A DNA stretch of 64,000 nt from Onishia taeanensis (GCF_013349955.1 NZ_JABVXC010000001.1:434001-498000); one strand, 5' to 3'. Positions 1 to 9,069 are shown, counted from the first letter of the stretch. Translations and numbers: made by a program. The notes: generated from the letters alone by a model not told the origin.

Positions 1-472
1 CGAGTACCCACAGCGGCCGCGGCGTAAGCTCCAGGCGCGCCAGCGCCACCCGGCGCTGTTGCCCCGCCGAGAGCTGAGCCACCGGCAGGTCTTCGAAACC
101 GCTAAGGCCGACCGCATGAAGCGAATTGAGGCGCGCCGCCTCGCTGCCCGTCTCACCCGCCAGCGCCTGATACCAGGCGAGGTTCTCGAGCGCCGTCAGC
201 GCCACCTTGATGCCGGTGGTATGCCCCAGGTAGACAAGGTTGGCCAGAAAAGCCTCGCGAACACGGGAGAGAGGCGCGTCGCCCCAACGCAGCTCGCCCT
301 GGTAGTCGTCAAACTGCCCCGACAGAATCTTCAAGAGCGTCGTCTTGCCGCTGCCATTGGGCCCTTCGACACGCACCAGCTCGCCGGGGCCGATCGCCAG
401 ATCAAGGTCACGAAACAGCATGCGTCCGTCGCGTTCACAGCTCAGGTTTCGCGCTTGCAGGCGAGCACTCAC
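1..472 (-). CDS. ccmA: Cytochrome c biogenesis heme-export ATPase CcmA (5' part only, runs off the window)
   Basis: ABC-transporter ATPase of the CcmABCD complex, which with CcmB/CcmC acts in handing heme to CcmE for periplasmic c-type cytochrome maturation. About 157 N-terminal residues of a family usually near 205-215 are visible. The Walker A motif GPNGSGKTT lies at residues 37-45. The CcmA-typical stretches YLGHTTGIK and LTALENL follow, then the signature LSAGQQRRVALARL; the Walker B aspartate lies beyond base 1. The start is a GTG at 472-470 with a GGGAG Shine-Dalgarno about 7 nt upstream; no ATG fits. The reading runs without interruption to the window edge. It is divergent from the SOS-regulated gene at 709. 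The rest of a ccm operon would be expected to the left but is not visible. Family assignment is confident; function is by homology. Confidence 0.88.
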   Translation of the reverse strand, partial: MSARLQARNLSCERDGRMLFRDLDLAIGPGELVRVEGPNGSGKTTLLKILSGQFDDYQGELRWGDAPLSRVREAFLANLVYLGHTTGIKVALTALENLAWYQALAGETGSEAARLNSLHAVGLSGFEDLPVAQLSAGQQRRVALARLELTPRPLWVL

Positions 473-595
473 GAGGGTCTCCCAGGGTCGATAATCCGCT
501 CGGCACTGTACACGCTGCGGCCATTTCTCGCCAGCACGGGGCTTGCGGCGGCAGGTCGCATTGGCCTGTTATGAGGCGGTTTTAACGTGATTCCC

Positions 596-623
596 TTGCG
601 AGCCTCGCTGCCCTTGCTATGAT
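596..623 (+). promoter_or_regulatory. Candidate sigma-70 promoter for the LexA-like/yigZ pair
   Basis: TTGCGA (596-601), a 16-nt spacer and TATGAT (618-623). Transcription would start near 630, placing the LexA box at 643-662 just downstream of the start, a position suited to repression. Seen by eye; no start site is known. Confidence 0.5.
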
Positions 624-642
624 GCAGGAGCACTGCCAAGAA

Positions 643-662
643 TACTGTAAATAACAACAGCT
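643..662 (+). promoter_or_regulatory. LexA (SOS) box upstream of the LexA-like gene
   Basis: CTGT (645-648), eight A/T-rich bases, then ACAG (657-660), preceded by TA. This is an exact match to the gammaproteobacterial LexA consensus CTGT-N8-ACAG. It lies 47 nt before the start codon at 709 and marks the downstream pair of genes as probable SOS regulon members. The recA box at 16364-16383 in this window has the same form. Confidence 0.85.
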
Positions 663-708
663 ACTGAGCCATGGGCTCACTTCGACGCCGCGCCTAGGGA
701 GAAGGATC

Positions 709-1179
709 ATGCCGCACACCGCACCGCATTATCTGCACCGTCTACCCAACCTGCCGCTCGGCAATGCCTGGGAGGAAATTACGGCCAGCGACATGGTCGA
801 GGTCGAGCTGCTCGGCAAGGTCGCTGCCGGACTACCCATCGAGGCCTGCCCTGACCAAGCCAGCGTGCTCATTCCGTCCCGGATGGTGCGACGCAACACC
901 TATGCACTCAAGGTCTGTGGCGACTCAATGATCGACTGCAATATCTTCGACGGGGACGTGATCATCATCGAGCGCCAGGAAAGCGCCGAGAATGGCGAAA
1001 CCGCCGTGGTGCTGATCAATAACCAAGAGGTCACCCTGAAGAAGCTCTACATCGAAAAGTCTGGCGTGCGCCTGCAGCCGGCCAACGAGACCATGGCACC
1101 GATCTTTCTCAAGAACGACGATATCCAGGTGCTTGGCCTGGTCATGGGCGTGGTGCGACAGCCGGCACAGGCGGCCTGA
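709..1179 (+). CDS. LexA/UmuD-like S24 peptidase without a DNA-binding domain
   Basis: A 156-residue protein made almost entirely of the self-cleaving LexA C-terminal (peptidase S24) fold. The LexA-type cleavage site VAAG gives Ala40-Gly41, the catalytic serine is Ser73 in GDSM, and the lysine is Lys111 in VTLKK. The winged-helix repressor domain is absent: only about 30 residues precede the cleavage region, and an in-frame TAA at 652-654 excludes a longer N-terminus. The ATG at 709 has a good GGAGAAGG Shine-Dalgarno. Length and architecture resemble UmuD, but the cleavage site is Ala-Gly rather than UmuD's Cys-Gly and no umuC follows. A LexA box upstream implies SOS induction. It could be a UmuD-like polymerase accessory factor or a LexA/RecA decoy; the role is unknown. 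The stop overlaps the yigZ start by 1 nt. Confidence 0.85.
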   Translation: MPHTAPHYLHRLPNLPLGNAWEEITASDMVEVELLGKVAAGLPIEACPDQASVLIPSRMVRRNTYALKVCGDSMIDCNIFDGDVIIIERQESAENGETAVVLINNQEVTLKKLYIEKSGVRLQPANETMAPIFLKNDDIQVLGLVMGVVRQPAQAA

Positions 1180-1796
1180 TGCGCTACCCGATTCCCGACC
1201 TCCCCCTTGGCGACTGGCGCGAAACCGAACTCGAGGTCGAGAGGAGCCGCTTTCTGACCTGGACCTGCCATGCCCCGGACACAGCGAGTTTCGAGGCCCT
1301 GCTGGCCGAGGCCCGGACCCGCCACCCCAACGCCAGCCACCACTGCAGCGCCTTCATCGCCGGCCCACCCGGCGAACAACAGGCCATCGGCTTCTCGGAT
1401 GACGGCGAGCCCGGCGGCACCGCCGGGCGCCCCATGTTCCAGGTGCTCGAGGGCGCCGGCATCGGCCAGGTGGGCTGCGTGGTCATTCGCTATTTCGGCG
1501 GCACCAAGCTCGGCACCGGCGGCCTGGCACGCGCCTACTCCAAGGCCGTGGCTCAGGCGCTCGAGACACTGCCGCGCCGCGATTTCACCCAGCGCACCCC
1601 GCTGCGCATGAAGCTCGGCTTCGCCGGCGAGGCCGAGGCCCGCTCCTGGCTCTATGAGCAAGGCATTCCCGTCGAACAGGCCGATTACGGCGCCGATGGC
1701 GTCGTGCTCACCGTGGGCTGGCCCTCTGACCGGGACGCGGATCTCAGCGCCCTTGATAGCCGTCTCAAGGGACGGCTCGAGCACCTCACCGACTGA
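1179..1796 (+). CDS. yigZ: YigZ/IMPACT family protein
   Basis: A 205-residue member of the UPF0029/IMPACT family, proteins of uncertain biochemical role with an RNase PH-like fold, sometimes linked to translation control. Visible family features are the HHCSAFIAG segment near residue 54, the DDGEPGGTAGRPM motif near 74-86 and the glycine-rich YFGGTKLGTGGLARAY block near 104-119, all in the N-terminal domain; the remaining ~70 residues form the usual ferredoxin-like tail. Length is normal. The ATG overlaps the upstream TGA (TGATG), so translation is probably coupled to the LexA-like gene, and the gene would share its SOS promoter. A strong hairpin follows the stop at 1831-1884. Confidence 0.85.
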   Translation: MRYPIPDLPLGDWRETELEVERSRFLTWTCHAPDTASFEALLAEARTRHPNASHHCSAFIAGPPGEQQAIGFSDDGEPGGTAGRPMFQVLEGAGIGQVGCVVIRYFGGTKLGTGGLARAYSKAVAQALETLPRRDFTQRTPLRMKLGFAGEAEARSWLYEQGIPVEQADYGADGVVLTVGWPSDRDADLSALDSRLKGRLEHLTD

Positions 1797-1830
1797 CGCT
1801 CACCCCGGCGCCTGCGCGCCTGAACGCCAC

Positions 1831-1884
1831 AAAAAAACGGCGCCCGTAGAGGCTGTGTGAAAACAGCCTCCAACGGCACCGTTT
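1831..1884. terminator. Bidirectional terminator between convergent yigZ and oadB
   Basis: An inner stem GAGGCTGT/ACAGCCTC (1849-1856 with 1863-1870, 6-nt loop) sits inside an imperfect outer stem (AAACGG 1835-1840 with CCGTTT 1879-1884). On the minus strand it is followed by a T7 run (complement of A 1831-1837), a convincing intrinsic terminator for oadGAB. On the plus strand it is followed by GTTTCTATT, weaker. Confidence 0.8.
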
Positions 1885-1913
1885 CTATTAGCCGGCAGCG
1901 TAAAACGCAGGGC

Positions 1914-3236
1914 TCAGCCCAGGTACTTGATCATTACCCCGGCGGCGACCGCCGAGCCGATGACGCCGGCCACGTTCGGGCCCATGGCATGCATGAGCAG
2001 GAAGTTGTGGGGGTTGTACTCGAGTCCCACCTTGTTGGACACCCGTGCCGCCATCGGTACTGCCGACACGCCGGCCGAGCCAATCAGCGGATTGATCTCC
2101 ATCTTGCTGAAGGTATTCAACAGCTTGGCCATCAGCACGCCGCAGGCGGTGCCGATCGCGAAGGCGACGATGCCGAGACTCAGGATGCCCAGGGTCTCGA
2201 CGGCCAGGAAGCGATCGGCGATCAGCTTGGAGCCCACCGACAGGCCGAGGAAGATGGTCACGATGTTGATCAACGCATTCTGGGCCGTATCCGAGAGGCG
2301 CTCGACCACGCCACACTCGCGCATCAGGTTACCGAAGCAGAACATGCCGAGCAGCGGCGCGGCATCCGGCAGGAACAGCACCACCAGGATCAACAACACC
2401 AGCGGGAAGCAGATCTTCTCGAGCTTGGACACCGGCCGTAGCTGGGTCATGACGATCCGGCGCTCCTTTTCGCTGGTCAGCGCCCGCATGATCGGAGGCT
2501 GAATCAGCGGCACCAGCGCCATGTAGGAATACGACGCCACGGCGATCGCCCCCAGCAGCTCGGGCGCCAGCAGGCTCGACACATAAATCGAGGTAGGACC
2601 GTCGGCCCCGCCGATGATGCCGATGGCGGCGGCCTGCTTGAGCGAGAAATCCATCCAACCAAGCGAGGTCATCCCCACCGCGCCGATCAGGGTGGCGAAG
2701 ATGCCGAACTGAGCCGCGGCCCCCAGAAACAGGGTGCGAGGGTTGGCGAGCAGCGGACCGAAGTCAGTCATGGCGCCCACGCCCATGAAGATCACCAGCG
2801 GCGCGATGCCGGAAGCAATGGCCACGCTGTAGAAGTTGTAGAGCATGCCATTGGCGAAGCCCACATCCTGAGCCACGTCCTGGGCGGCCCGCACCAGATT
2901 CGGTGCGGTATCGCCATGCACCACCTCGGCGATGGCATGGCGCGTGGCCTCAATCGAGGCGGAAGGGTCCAGGTTCATCCCCAGCGCATCGGCCATGCGT
3001 GCCAACACCTCGGGGCTCGCCAGGTGCGCCGCCTGCTCGGCGGCGGACAGAGCGAGCCCGGCTTCGGGGATGTTGGCCAGTATCCCGCCGAAACCGATCG
3101 GCACCAGCAGCAGCGGCTCGAACTTCTTATGGATCGCCAGGTAGAGCAGCAGCAGGCCGATGACGATCATCGCCGCCTGCCCAAGGCTCAGGTTGTAGAG
3201 CCCCGAGCCGTACCAGAGAGTCAACAGTTTATCCAT
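1914..3236 (-). CDS. oadB: Sodium-pumping oxaloacetate decarboxylase, beta subunit
   Basis: Membrane subunit that decarboxylates carboxybiotin on OadA and couples this to Na+ export. The protein is 440 residues, the usual size, and is hydrophobic with many membrane segments. The family motif [14 protein letters not shown] spans residues 205-218, with Asp212 corresponding to the essential Na+-binding aspartate. A second conserved re-entrant region, [20 protein letters not shown], spans 383-402. It is the last gene of oadG-oadA-oadB, 12 nt after oadA, followed by a strong terminator. Beta subunits of methylmalonyl-CoA or glutaconyl-CoA decarboxylases look alike, but the adjacent pyruvate-carboxyltransferase-type OadA fixes the substrate as oxaloacetate. 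A Na+ pump of this kind fits a halophile. Confidence 0.95.
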   Translation of the reverse strand: MDKLLTLWYGSGLYNLSLGQAAMIVIGLLLLYLAIHKKFEPLLLVPIGFGGILANIPEAGLALSAAEQAAHLASPEVLARMADALGMNLDPSASIEATRHAIAEVVHGDTAPNLVRAAQDVAQDVGFANGMLYNFYSVAIASGIAPLVIFMGVGAMTDFGPLLANPRTLFLGAAAQFGIFATLIGAVGMTSLGWMDFSLKQAAAIGIIGGADGPTSIYVSSLLAPELLGAIAVASYSYMALVPLIQPPIMRALTSEKERRIVMTQLRPVSKLEKICFPLVLLILVVLFLPDAAPLLGMFCFGNLMRECGVVERLSDTAQNALINIVTIFLGLSVGSKLIADRFLAVETLGILSLGIVAFAIGTACGVLMAKLLNTFSKMEINPLIGSAGVSAVPMAARVSNKVGLEYNPHNFLLMHAMGPNVAGVIGSAVAAGVMIKYLG

Positions 3237-3248
3237 GAATCGGCGCCC

Positions 3249-5060
3249 TTACAGGACGACCAGCGCATCGCCTACGGATACGCTGTCGCCTTCTTTGACA
3301 TTGACCGCAGAGACGGTGCCGGCGCTTGCCGCGCGGATTTCGGTCTCCATCTTCATGGCCTCGAGAATGATCACCACATCGCCCTCGGCGACCTGATCGC
3401 CTGGCTTGACGTTGACCTTGAAGATATTACCGGCGAGCGGCGCGCTGACGGTCTCACCGCTGGAGGCGGCCGGCGCCGCTGGGGCAGCCGACTGACCGGC
3501 GTCCCCCTGGGACTGGACCTGGCCGATCTCGCCCCCTTCGGCGACCTCGACCACATACTGCTTGCCGTTAACGGTAATGGTGTAGGTCTCGGGACCCGCC
3601 GGTGCCTCACCGCCTGACTTGGCAGGAGCGCTGGCCGCCGGCACACCCTCAGTCTGAGCCTTGGGCGCTGGCTCGAAGGCGTCGGGATTATCGCGGTTCT
3701 TGAGGAACTTGAGCCCGATCTGCGGGAAGAGCGCATAGGTCAGCACGTCATCGATGCGCCGCTCGCCCTCTTCCAGACGAATTTTCTCTTCTCCGGCCTT
3801 GCCCTCGAGCTCCTGGGTCAGGCGCTCGACCTCCGGCTCAAGCCGGTCGGCCGGCCGGCAGGTGATCGGCTGCTTGCCTTCCAGCACCCGCGACTGCAGG
3901 TCCTGGTTATAGTCAGAGGGTGCTGCGCCATATTCGCCCTTGAGCAGCGCCTGGACCTCCTTGGAGATCGACTTGTAGCGCTCACCCATCATCACATTCA
4001 TCACCGCCTGGGTGCCGACGATCTGCGAGGTCGGGGTCACCAGCGGAATGAAGCCCAGGTCTTCGCGGACCCGTGGAATCTCGCTGAGCACGTCATCGAG
4101 TTTATCGCCGGCGCCCTGCTCCTTGAGCTGGCCTTCCATGTTGGTGAGCATGCCGCCGGGCACCTGGGCGACCAGGATCCGCGAGTCGATACCCTTCAGC
4201 GAGCCCTCGAAGGCGGCGTACTTCTTGCGCACTTCGCGGAAATAGGCGGCGATATCCTCGAGCAGCTCGAGGTCCAGGCCGGTGTCGCGGTCGGTGTCCT
4301 TGAGCATCGCCACCACCGACTCGGTGGGGCTGTGACCGTAGGTCATCGACATCGAGGAGATGGCGGTATCGATATTGTCGATGCCGGCCTCGACGGCTTT
4401 CAGGGCAGTCGCCGTGGACATGCCAGTGGTGGCATGGCACTGCATATGGATGGGAATCGACAGTTCCTGCTTGAGCTTGGACACCAGCTCAAAGGCGGTA
4501 TAGGGCGCCAGCAGGCCGGCCATGTCCTTGATCGCCAGAGAATCGGCGCCCATGTCGGCAATCTGCTTGGCGAGCTCGACCCAGCCATCGATCGTGTGCA
4601 CCGGGCTCACGGTATAGGCGATGGTGCCCTGGGCATGGCCTTCATTGGCACGCACGGCCTTGATGGCTCGCTCGAGGTTGCGCGGGTCGTTCATGGCATC
4701 GAAGACACGGAAGACGTCGACACCGTTGGTGCGGGCGCGCTCGACGAACTTGTCGACCACGTCGTCGGCATAGTGGCGGTAGCCCAGCAGGTTCTGGCCG
4801 CGCAGCAACATCTGCTGGGGCGTGTTGGGCATCGCTTCCTTGAGAGCCCGAATGCGCGCCCAGGGATCTTCACCCAGATAGCGGATGCAGGCATCGAAGG
4901 TGGCACCGCCCCAGGACTCCAGCGACCAGAAGCCGACCCGGTCGAGCTTCTCGGCGATTGGCAGCATGTCGTCCAGACGCATGCGAGTGGCGAACAATGA
5001 CTGGTGGGCATCGCGCAGCACCACATCGGTGATGCCCAACGGGCGTCGAGTTTCGCTCAT
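3249..5060 (-). CDS. oadA: Oxaloacetate decarboxylase, alpha subunit (carboxyltransferase plus biotin carrier)
   Basis: Transfers the C4 carboxyl of oxaloacetate to biotin, releasing pyruvate. The 603 residues comprise an HMGL-like TIM-barrel carboxyltransferase domain (about 5-270), a conserved carboxylase domain (about 290-450), an Ala/Pro-rich linker (about 470-530) and a biotinyl domain to the end. Metal and catalytic residues are visible as LRDAHQSL (Asp17) and MQCHATTG near 207-214, with the lysine in LAIKDMAG. The biotin attachment motif EAMKMET puts the biotinylated lysine at about 570. The alanine/proline linker is the feature that separates OadA from plain pyruvate carboxylase B subunits. 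oadG lies 88 nt upstream and oadB 12 nt downstream. Confidence 0.96.
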   Translation of the reverse strand: MSETRRPLGITDVVLRDAHQSLFATRMRLDDMLPIAEKLDRVGFWSLESWGGATFDACIRYLGEDPWARIRALKEAMPNTPQQMLLRGQNLLGYRHYADDVVDKFVERARTNGVDVFRVFDAMNDPRNLERAIKAVRANEGHAQGTIAYTVSPVHTIDGWVELAKQIADMGADSLAIKDMAGLLAPYTAFELVSKLKQELSIPIHMQCHATTGMSTATALKAVEAGIDNIDTAISSMSMTYGHSPTESVVAMLKDTDRDTGLDLELLEDIAAYFREVRKKYAAFEGSLKGIDSRILVAQVPGGMLTNMEGQLKEQGAGDKLDDVLSEIPRVREDLGFIPLVTPTSQIVGTQAVMNVMMGERYKSISKEVQALLKGEYGAAPSDYNQDLQSRVLEGKQPITCRPADRLEPEVERLTQELEGKAGEEKIRLEEGERRIDDVLTYALFPQIGLKFLKNRDNPDAFEPAPKAQTEGVPAASAPAKSGGEAPAGPETYTITVNGKQYVVEVAEGGEIGQVQSQGDAGQSAAPAAPAASSGETVSAPLAGNIFKVNVKPGDQVAEGDVVIILEAMKMETEIRAASAGTVSAVNVKEGDSVSVGDALVVL

Positions 5061-5148
5061 AACGGTTTATCCTTGTCTTTGTCGATGATTCTGTCTGGCA
5101 GGCGCAGAGGCTCAGGCCTGCGCGCGGCGTGATGTGACGACCGCCTGC

Positions 5149-5394
5149 CTAACGACGATGACGCTGGCGATAGCGGTGCACGGCCGTGCTAATCACCACC
5201 ATCAGGTCGTCATCCTGGGCGGCAGGCGCGGGTGCCCGCGCGGCGGCTTCGGGCTTGGCCGGCACCGGCGCCCAGCGCGCGACCAACTTCGACATACCGG
5301 TGGTGGCGATGACCAGCACCGTCAGGAAGACGAAGACGAAGCCCATCCCGAATGCCATCAGCATCAGGCCTTCCTGCATCAGCGAGTCTTGCAT
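5149..5394 (-). CDS. oadG: Oxaloacetate decarboxylase, gamma subunit
   Basis: An 81-residue small membrane subunit that assembles the OadA-OadB complex. A single membrane segment lies near residues 8-31 (rich in Met, Phe, Val and Leu), followed by a Pro/Ala-rich cytoplasmic linker (PVPAKPEAAARAPAPAAQ) and a short basic tail. The start was set at 5394 because AAGGGGA stands 8 nt upstream; an in-frame ATG at 5460 would add 22 residues unlike the family. It is the first gene of oadGAB, as in other gammaproteobacteria. Sequence conservation in this family is weak, so the call rests on size, topology and position. Confidence 0.9.
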   Translation of the reverse strand: MQDSLMQEGLMLMAFGMGFVFVFLTVLVIATTGMSKLVARWAPVPAKPEAAARAPAPAAQDDDLMVVISTAVHRYRQRHRR

Positions 5395-5496
5395 ATATAA
5401 TCCCCTTGCTCGGTCGCGCCCAACCATGACGGCCCTGGGCATGCTATTCGGCTGGTACAATAACCTGCCTGAACCTACCGATAATGCAATGACACC

Positions 5497-6567
5497 ATGG
5501 TTGAGCAGAACGTAGTTAATTTACTACATGAAGGCCGCATCGGCCTAGCGCCCATGGAAGGCGTGATCGATGCCCATACCCGCGCCCTGCTCACCGAGCA
5601 CCCAGGCTTCGACTGGACGGTGACTGAGTTCGTGCGCGTCGTCGACGTGCGCCTGCCGCCGCGCGTCTTCTACAAGCACTGCCCGGAGCTTATCCAGGCG
5701 CCCGAGCAAGCGCCTGGCCAACCACGGGTCATGACCCCCCATGGTATCCCGGTGCACCTGCAGCTGCTGGGCTCGGACCCGGCGGCCTTGGCCGCCAACG
5801 CGCGCCAAGCGGTGAGCCTCGGGGCGATCAGCCTCGATCTGAACTTCGGCTGCCCGGCCAAGACGGTCAACCGTCACGATGGCGGTGCCTCGCTACTGCG
5901 CGACCCGCGCCGCCTCGAGCGGGCCGTGGCCGCGGTGCATCAGGCCGTGGACGGCGCCGTGCCGGTCACCGCCAAGGTGCGCCTGGGCTTCTCGGACCGT
6001 CTGCGAGCCCTGGACTGCGCCCTGGCCGCCGAGCGAGGCGGCGCCGCCTCGCTGGTGGTACACGCCCGCACCCGCGACGAGGGCTATCGCCCGCCGGCCC
6101 ACTGGGAGTGGATCGGCCGCATCCGTCATGCCCTGCGCATCCCGGTGATCGCCAATGGGGACATCTGGACGCTCGAGGACTACTGGAAGGCGCGCACCCT
6201 GTCCGGCTGTGCGGACGTGATGCTGGGTCGCGGCGCCCTAGCCGACCCCTTCTTGGCCCCGCGCATCCGCCACTGGCAGCGCACCAATGAACGCCTGCCC
6301 GCCACCTCATGGACGATTCGTGCCAATATGCTTTGCACCTATGCTGCATTGCAGCGTAGCACACTCCCCGAGCGTGTCGTGGTCTCGCTGCTCAAGCAGT
6401 GGCTAAATCATATGCGCGGCCGTGACCCAGAAGCCGCCCGCCGCTTCCAGGCACTGCGCCGCGAGACCCGCCTGGATCCCTTCCTGGCCGGCCTGACCGC
6501 CGCCAGCGCATCGGCAGAGAGCGCCTCTCGCCAGGAGCGTCAGCCAGCCACCACCTTTGCTGTCTGA
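5497..6567 (+). CDS. dusC: tRNA-dihydrouridine(16) synthase DusC
   Basis: An FMN enzyme that reduces a uridine in the tRNA D-loop (U16 for the DusC subfamily) using NADPH. The protein is 356 residues. The TIM-barrel N-terminus carries LAPMEGV (17-23) and TEFVRVVD (43-50), typical of DusC rather than DusA or DusB; the catalytic cysteine is Cys119 in NFGCPAKTVNRHDGG. The C-terminal helical tRNA-binding domain contains LLKQWLNHM. There is no clear Shine-Dalgarno before the ATG at 5497, so the start is uncertain by a few codons. A TACAAT at 5456-5461 may be its -10 element. It is divergent from oadG, and its stop is 7 nt from the convergent pxpC stop. Confidence 0.92.
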   Translation: MVEQNVVNLLHEGRIGLAPMEGVIDAHTRALLTEHPGFDWTVTEFVRVVDVRLPPRVFYKHCPELIQAPEQAPGQPRVMTPHGIPVHLQLLGSDPAALAANARQAVSLGAISLDLNFGCPAKTVNRHDGGASLLRDPRRLERAVAAVHQAVDGAVPVTAKVRLGFSDRLRALDCALAAERGGAASLVVHARTRDEGYRPPAHWEWIGRIRHALRIPVIANGDIWTLEDYWKARTLSGCADVMLGRGALADPFLAPRIRHWQRTNERLPATSWTIRANMLCTYAALQRSTLPERVVVSLLKQWLNHMRGRDPEAARRFQALRRETRLDPFLAGLTAASASAESASRQERQPATTFAV

Positions 6568-6574
6568 CGCCGCC

Positions 6575-7537
6575 TCAAGCCTGCAGGGCGGCGATAAAGC
6601 GTCGATAGTCGCTCTGGGCGGCGCCCAGCGCTATAGGGGCGAGGTGCACCGTCTGGCCGGGCTGGCACTGGGCAAGCCGTGCACAGGCCAGGGGCGTCAG
6701 GGTGCCAAGCCTTGGATAACCCCCAACGGTCTGGCGGTCGTTGAGCAGCGCGATGGGCTGACCGTCCGGCGGCACCTGCACCGCCCCCAGGGCGATACCC
6801 TCCGAGATCATGCCATCCAGCCGGCATTCGAGCCTGGGCCCGGTAAGCCGCACGCCCATTCGGTCCGCCCGAGCATCGACCCGCCATTCGGCGTGGAAGG
6901 CACGAAACAGGCTCGGCCCGGTGAAGTCAGCGATCTGGGCGCCGGGAATCAGCCCCAACACCGCCGGCGCCAAATAGTCGAGCCTCTCCTCCATCGGCAC
7001 GGCTCGCGCCTCGCCGGCTGAGGCGTCAGCCAACGCACCGGCATCGATGCGCAGGCACTCGCCCTCGGCCAGCGGTGTGCCCGCGTCGCTATGCCCGCCG
7101 AGCCCTTCACGGGTCACACAGGACAGGCTGCCAAGCACCGGCGAGCCCTTAAAGCCACCGGGCACGGCCAGGTAGCCGCGCACCCCGGCCCGAGGAATAC
7201 CGAAAGCCAGGCGCTGCCCCTTGTGCAGGGTAAAGGCTTGCCAGGGCGCAAGCGGCTCACCGTCGAGAGTGGCGCTCAGGTCGGCGCCGCACAGTGCCAG
7301 GCAAAGGTCCCGCTCGGCGACCAGGGTCAGGCCGCCAAGGGTAATCTCAAGCCCCGCGGCACCCCAGTCATTGCCCAGCAGGTAGTTGGCCCAGGCGAAG
7401 GCGTGCAGATCGGCCGGACCGCCCTGGGTCACACCCATCCGGCGCACGCCGAACCGCCCAGCATCCTGCAGGGTGGCCAAGGGCCCGGCTTTCTCCACTC
7501 GCAGGGCAGCAGCGTCCGCCATTGACGTCTCGCTCAT
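6575..7537 (-). CDS. pxpC: 5-oxoprolinase subunit PxpC
   Basis: One of three subunits of the ATP-dependent prokaryotic 5-oxoprolinase, which opens the lactam ring of 5-oxoproline (pyroglutamate) to give glutamate. The 320 residues belong to the biotin-dependent carboxyltransferase/AHS2 fold. Family blocks include LQDAGRFGVRRMGV (23-36), GGPAD (39-43), the RAGVRGYLAVPGG region near 115-127 and QPIALLNDRQTVGGYPR in the C-terminal half. The start overlaps the pxpB stop by 4 nt (ATGA). In many bacteria this gene is fused to or adjacent to pxpB. The same fold occurs in urea amidolyase and kinase-A inhibitors, but the pxpABC context settles the role. Confidence 0.92.
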   Translation of the reverse strand: MSETSMADAAALRVEKAGPLATLQDAGRFGVRRMGVTQGGPADLHAFAWANYLLGNDWGAAGLEITLGGLTLVAERDLCLALCGADLSATLDGEPLAPWQAFTLHKGQRLAFGIPRAGVRGYLAVPGGFKGSPVLGSLSCVTREGLGGHSDAGTPLAEGECLRIDAGALADASAGEARAVPMEERLDYLAPAVLGLIPGAQIADFTGPSLFRAFHAEWRVDARADRMGVRLTGPRLECRLDGMISEGIALGAVQVPPDGQPIALLNDRQTVGGYPRLGTLTPLACARLAQCQPGQTVHLAPIALGAAQSDYRRFIAALQA

Positions 7538-8256
7538 GGGCGCACCTCCTGAGTCGCGGGGACTGGACGGGGATCGCCGCCCAGGCGTTCGAATTCGGCG
7601 CGATCCACCGGCTTGAAGCGCACCCGATCGCCGACCTGCAAGTAGCTCTGCTCCTCGCGATGCTGATCGAAGAGCCTGAGCGGCGTGCGCCCGATCAGGT
7701 TCCAGCCCCCAGGAGACTGGCGCGGGTAGGCCGACGTCTGGCGCCCGGCCACCGCGACGCTGCCGGCCGGCACCCGCTGACGCGGGGTGTCGAGCCTGGG
7801 CATTGCAAGGCGCTCATCGAGGCTGCCCATGAAGGCGAAACCCGGCGCAAAGCCCAGCGCGAAGACCCGGTATTCGTGGCCTGCATGCAGCTCTATCAGC
7901 GCCTGACGATCGAGCCCGGTGGCGACCATCAGGCGCTCGAGCTCAGGGCCCACGCTCTCGTCGTACCAGACCGGGACCTCCTTGATGGCACCTGCCGCAG
8001 CCTCTTCGTTCGGGCGCAGGTCGGCAAGGATGTTCGCCAACCGGGCGCGGGCCTCACCTGCCGAGAGCTGCGTGGCGTCATAGTGCACCAGCAGGGTGGT
8101 ATAGGAGGGCACCAGATCGACCAGTGCTGTCCCGAAGGCGTCTTCGCAGCCACGACATAGCGCCATCAACCACGGCATATTGGCTTCATCGATGGTATCG
8201 AAGAGGCGCACCAGCCAGGCATCGACGCCAGCATTCTCAAGACGTGGCAGCCTCAT
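7534..8256 (-). CDS. pxpB: 5-oxoprolinase subunit PxpB
   Basis: Allophanate-hydrolase-subunit-1-like (AHS1/KipI family) partner of PxpC. The protein is 240 residues. Recognisable blocks are [14 protein letters not shown] near 47-60, VPVWYDES near 95-102, [22 protein letters not shown] near 133-154 and the C-terminal [15 protein letters not shown]. Start and stop overlap its neighbours by 4 nt each, so pxpA-pxpB-pxpC is a tightly coupled operon. It acts in the cytoplasm; the ATP-dependent reaction requires all three proteins. Confidence 0.93.
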   Translation of the reverse strand: MRLPRLENAGVDAWLVRLFDTIDEANMPWLMALCRGCEDAFGTALVDLVPSYTTLLVHYDATQLSAGEARARLANILADLRPNEEAAAGAIKEVPVWYDESVGPELERLMVATGLDRQALIELHAGHEYRVFALGFAPGFAFMGSLDERLAMPRLDTPRQRVPAGSVAVAGRQTSAYPRQSPGGWNLIGRTPLRLFDQHREEQSYLQVGDRVRFKPVDRAEFERLGGDPRPVPATQEVRP

Positions 8257-9008
8257 GAGGTGGCCTCGATATCCATGAGGGCCTGGCGAATGGCCTTGAC
8301 CGCGGCGACCGATTCCGGGTTGTCACCGTGAACGCACAAGGTGTCGGCTTCGAGCACCAGCTCACTGCCATCGGAGGCGGTGAGAGGCGAACCGGTGGCG
8401 ATTCGGCGAGCCTGGTCGACGATCACCTCGGGGTCGTGATGCACGGCCCCGGTCTCGCGGCGACTAACCAGGCGCCCTTCGGCATCGTAGGCGCGATCGG
8501 CGAAGGCTTCGAGCCACAAGGTAAGGCCATGCTCTGCCGCCAGGGTGCGAGCGGCCGAGGGGTCGCGAGTCGCCATCACCATCAGCGGCAAGTCGGCATC
8601 GAAGGCGCGCAACGCCCGCATCACCGCGGACAACTTGTCCGGATCGCGCATCATGTCGTTGTAGAGCGCACCGTGGGGCTTCATATAGCCCAGCCGCGCC
8701 CCCTCGGCGCGGCACAGCGCGGCCAGTGCGCCGATCTGATAGAGCACCAGGTTCTCGACCTCATCGCTCGAACAGGCAAGCGAGCGGCGACCAAAACCGA
8801 CCAGGTCGGGATAGGCCGGGTGCGCCCCGACCGTGACGTCGTGTTGAGCGGCCAGGCGGACGGTGGCACGCATGGTATCCGGGTCCGAGGCATGGAAGCC
8901 GCAGGCCACGTTGGCCAGGTCGACTACCGGCATGACCTCATGATCGAGCCCCATTTTCCAGGGGCCGAAGCTTTCGCCCATATCGGCATTGAGCAGCAGT
9001 CTGGTCAT
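8253..9008 (-). CDS. pxpA: 5-oxoprolinase subunit PxpA (LamB/YcsF family)
   Basis: A 251-residue TIM-barrel-like subunit of 5-oxoprolinase. Family signatures are [10 protein letters not shown] (6-15), ACGFHASDP (35-43), VGAHPAYPD (60-68), the KPHGALYN block near 120-127 and the C-terminal LCVHGDNP. It is the first gene of the pxpABC operon. The ATG at 9008 follows an AAGAGAGGAC purine stretch. The upstream region carries phased 10-bp repeats at 9027-9069, which may bind a regulator. This is the 5-oxoproline damage-repair and salvage enzyme; nothing indicates a dedicated transporter next to it. Confidence 0.94.
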   Translation of the reverse strand: MTRLLLNADMGESFGPWKMGLDHEVMPVVDLANVACGFHASDPDTMRATVRLAAQHDVTVGAHPAYPDLVGFGRRSLACSSDEVENLVLYQIGALAALCRAEGARLGYMKPHGALYNDMMRDPDKLSAVMRALRAFDADLPLMVMATRDPSAARTLAAEHGLTLWLEAFADRAYDAEGRLVSRRETGAVHHDPEVIVDQARRIATGSPLTASDGSELVLEADTLCVHGDNPESVAAVKAIRQALMDIEATS

Positions 9009-9026
9009 TGGCGTCCTCTCTTGTTG

Positions 9027-9069
9027 AATTGTTGTAGTGACAATTTATAGACAATTTATCGTCAAATTG
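9027..9069 (-). promoter_or_regulatory. Phased repeats upstream of pxpA (putative regulator site)
   Basis: GACAATTTAT occurs at 9039-9048 and again at 9050-9059, an 11-bp period (one helical turn), followed by a degenerate GTCAAATTG (9061-9069). The first copy also forms an inverted repeat AATTGT-N7-ACAATT (9027-9032 with 9040-9045). Such same-face repeats just upstream of an operon are typical of operator sites. No cognate regulator gene is visible nearby. Confidence 0.45.

Noticed and set aside
469..657. A 62-codon minus-strand frame upstream of ccmA
   Set aside because: It overlaps the LexA box and promoter of the divergent gene, and has no Shine-Dalgarno or homology.
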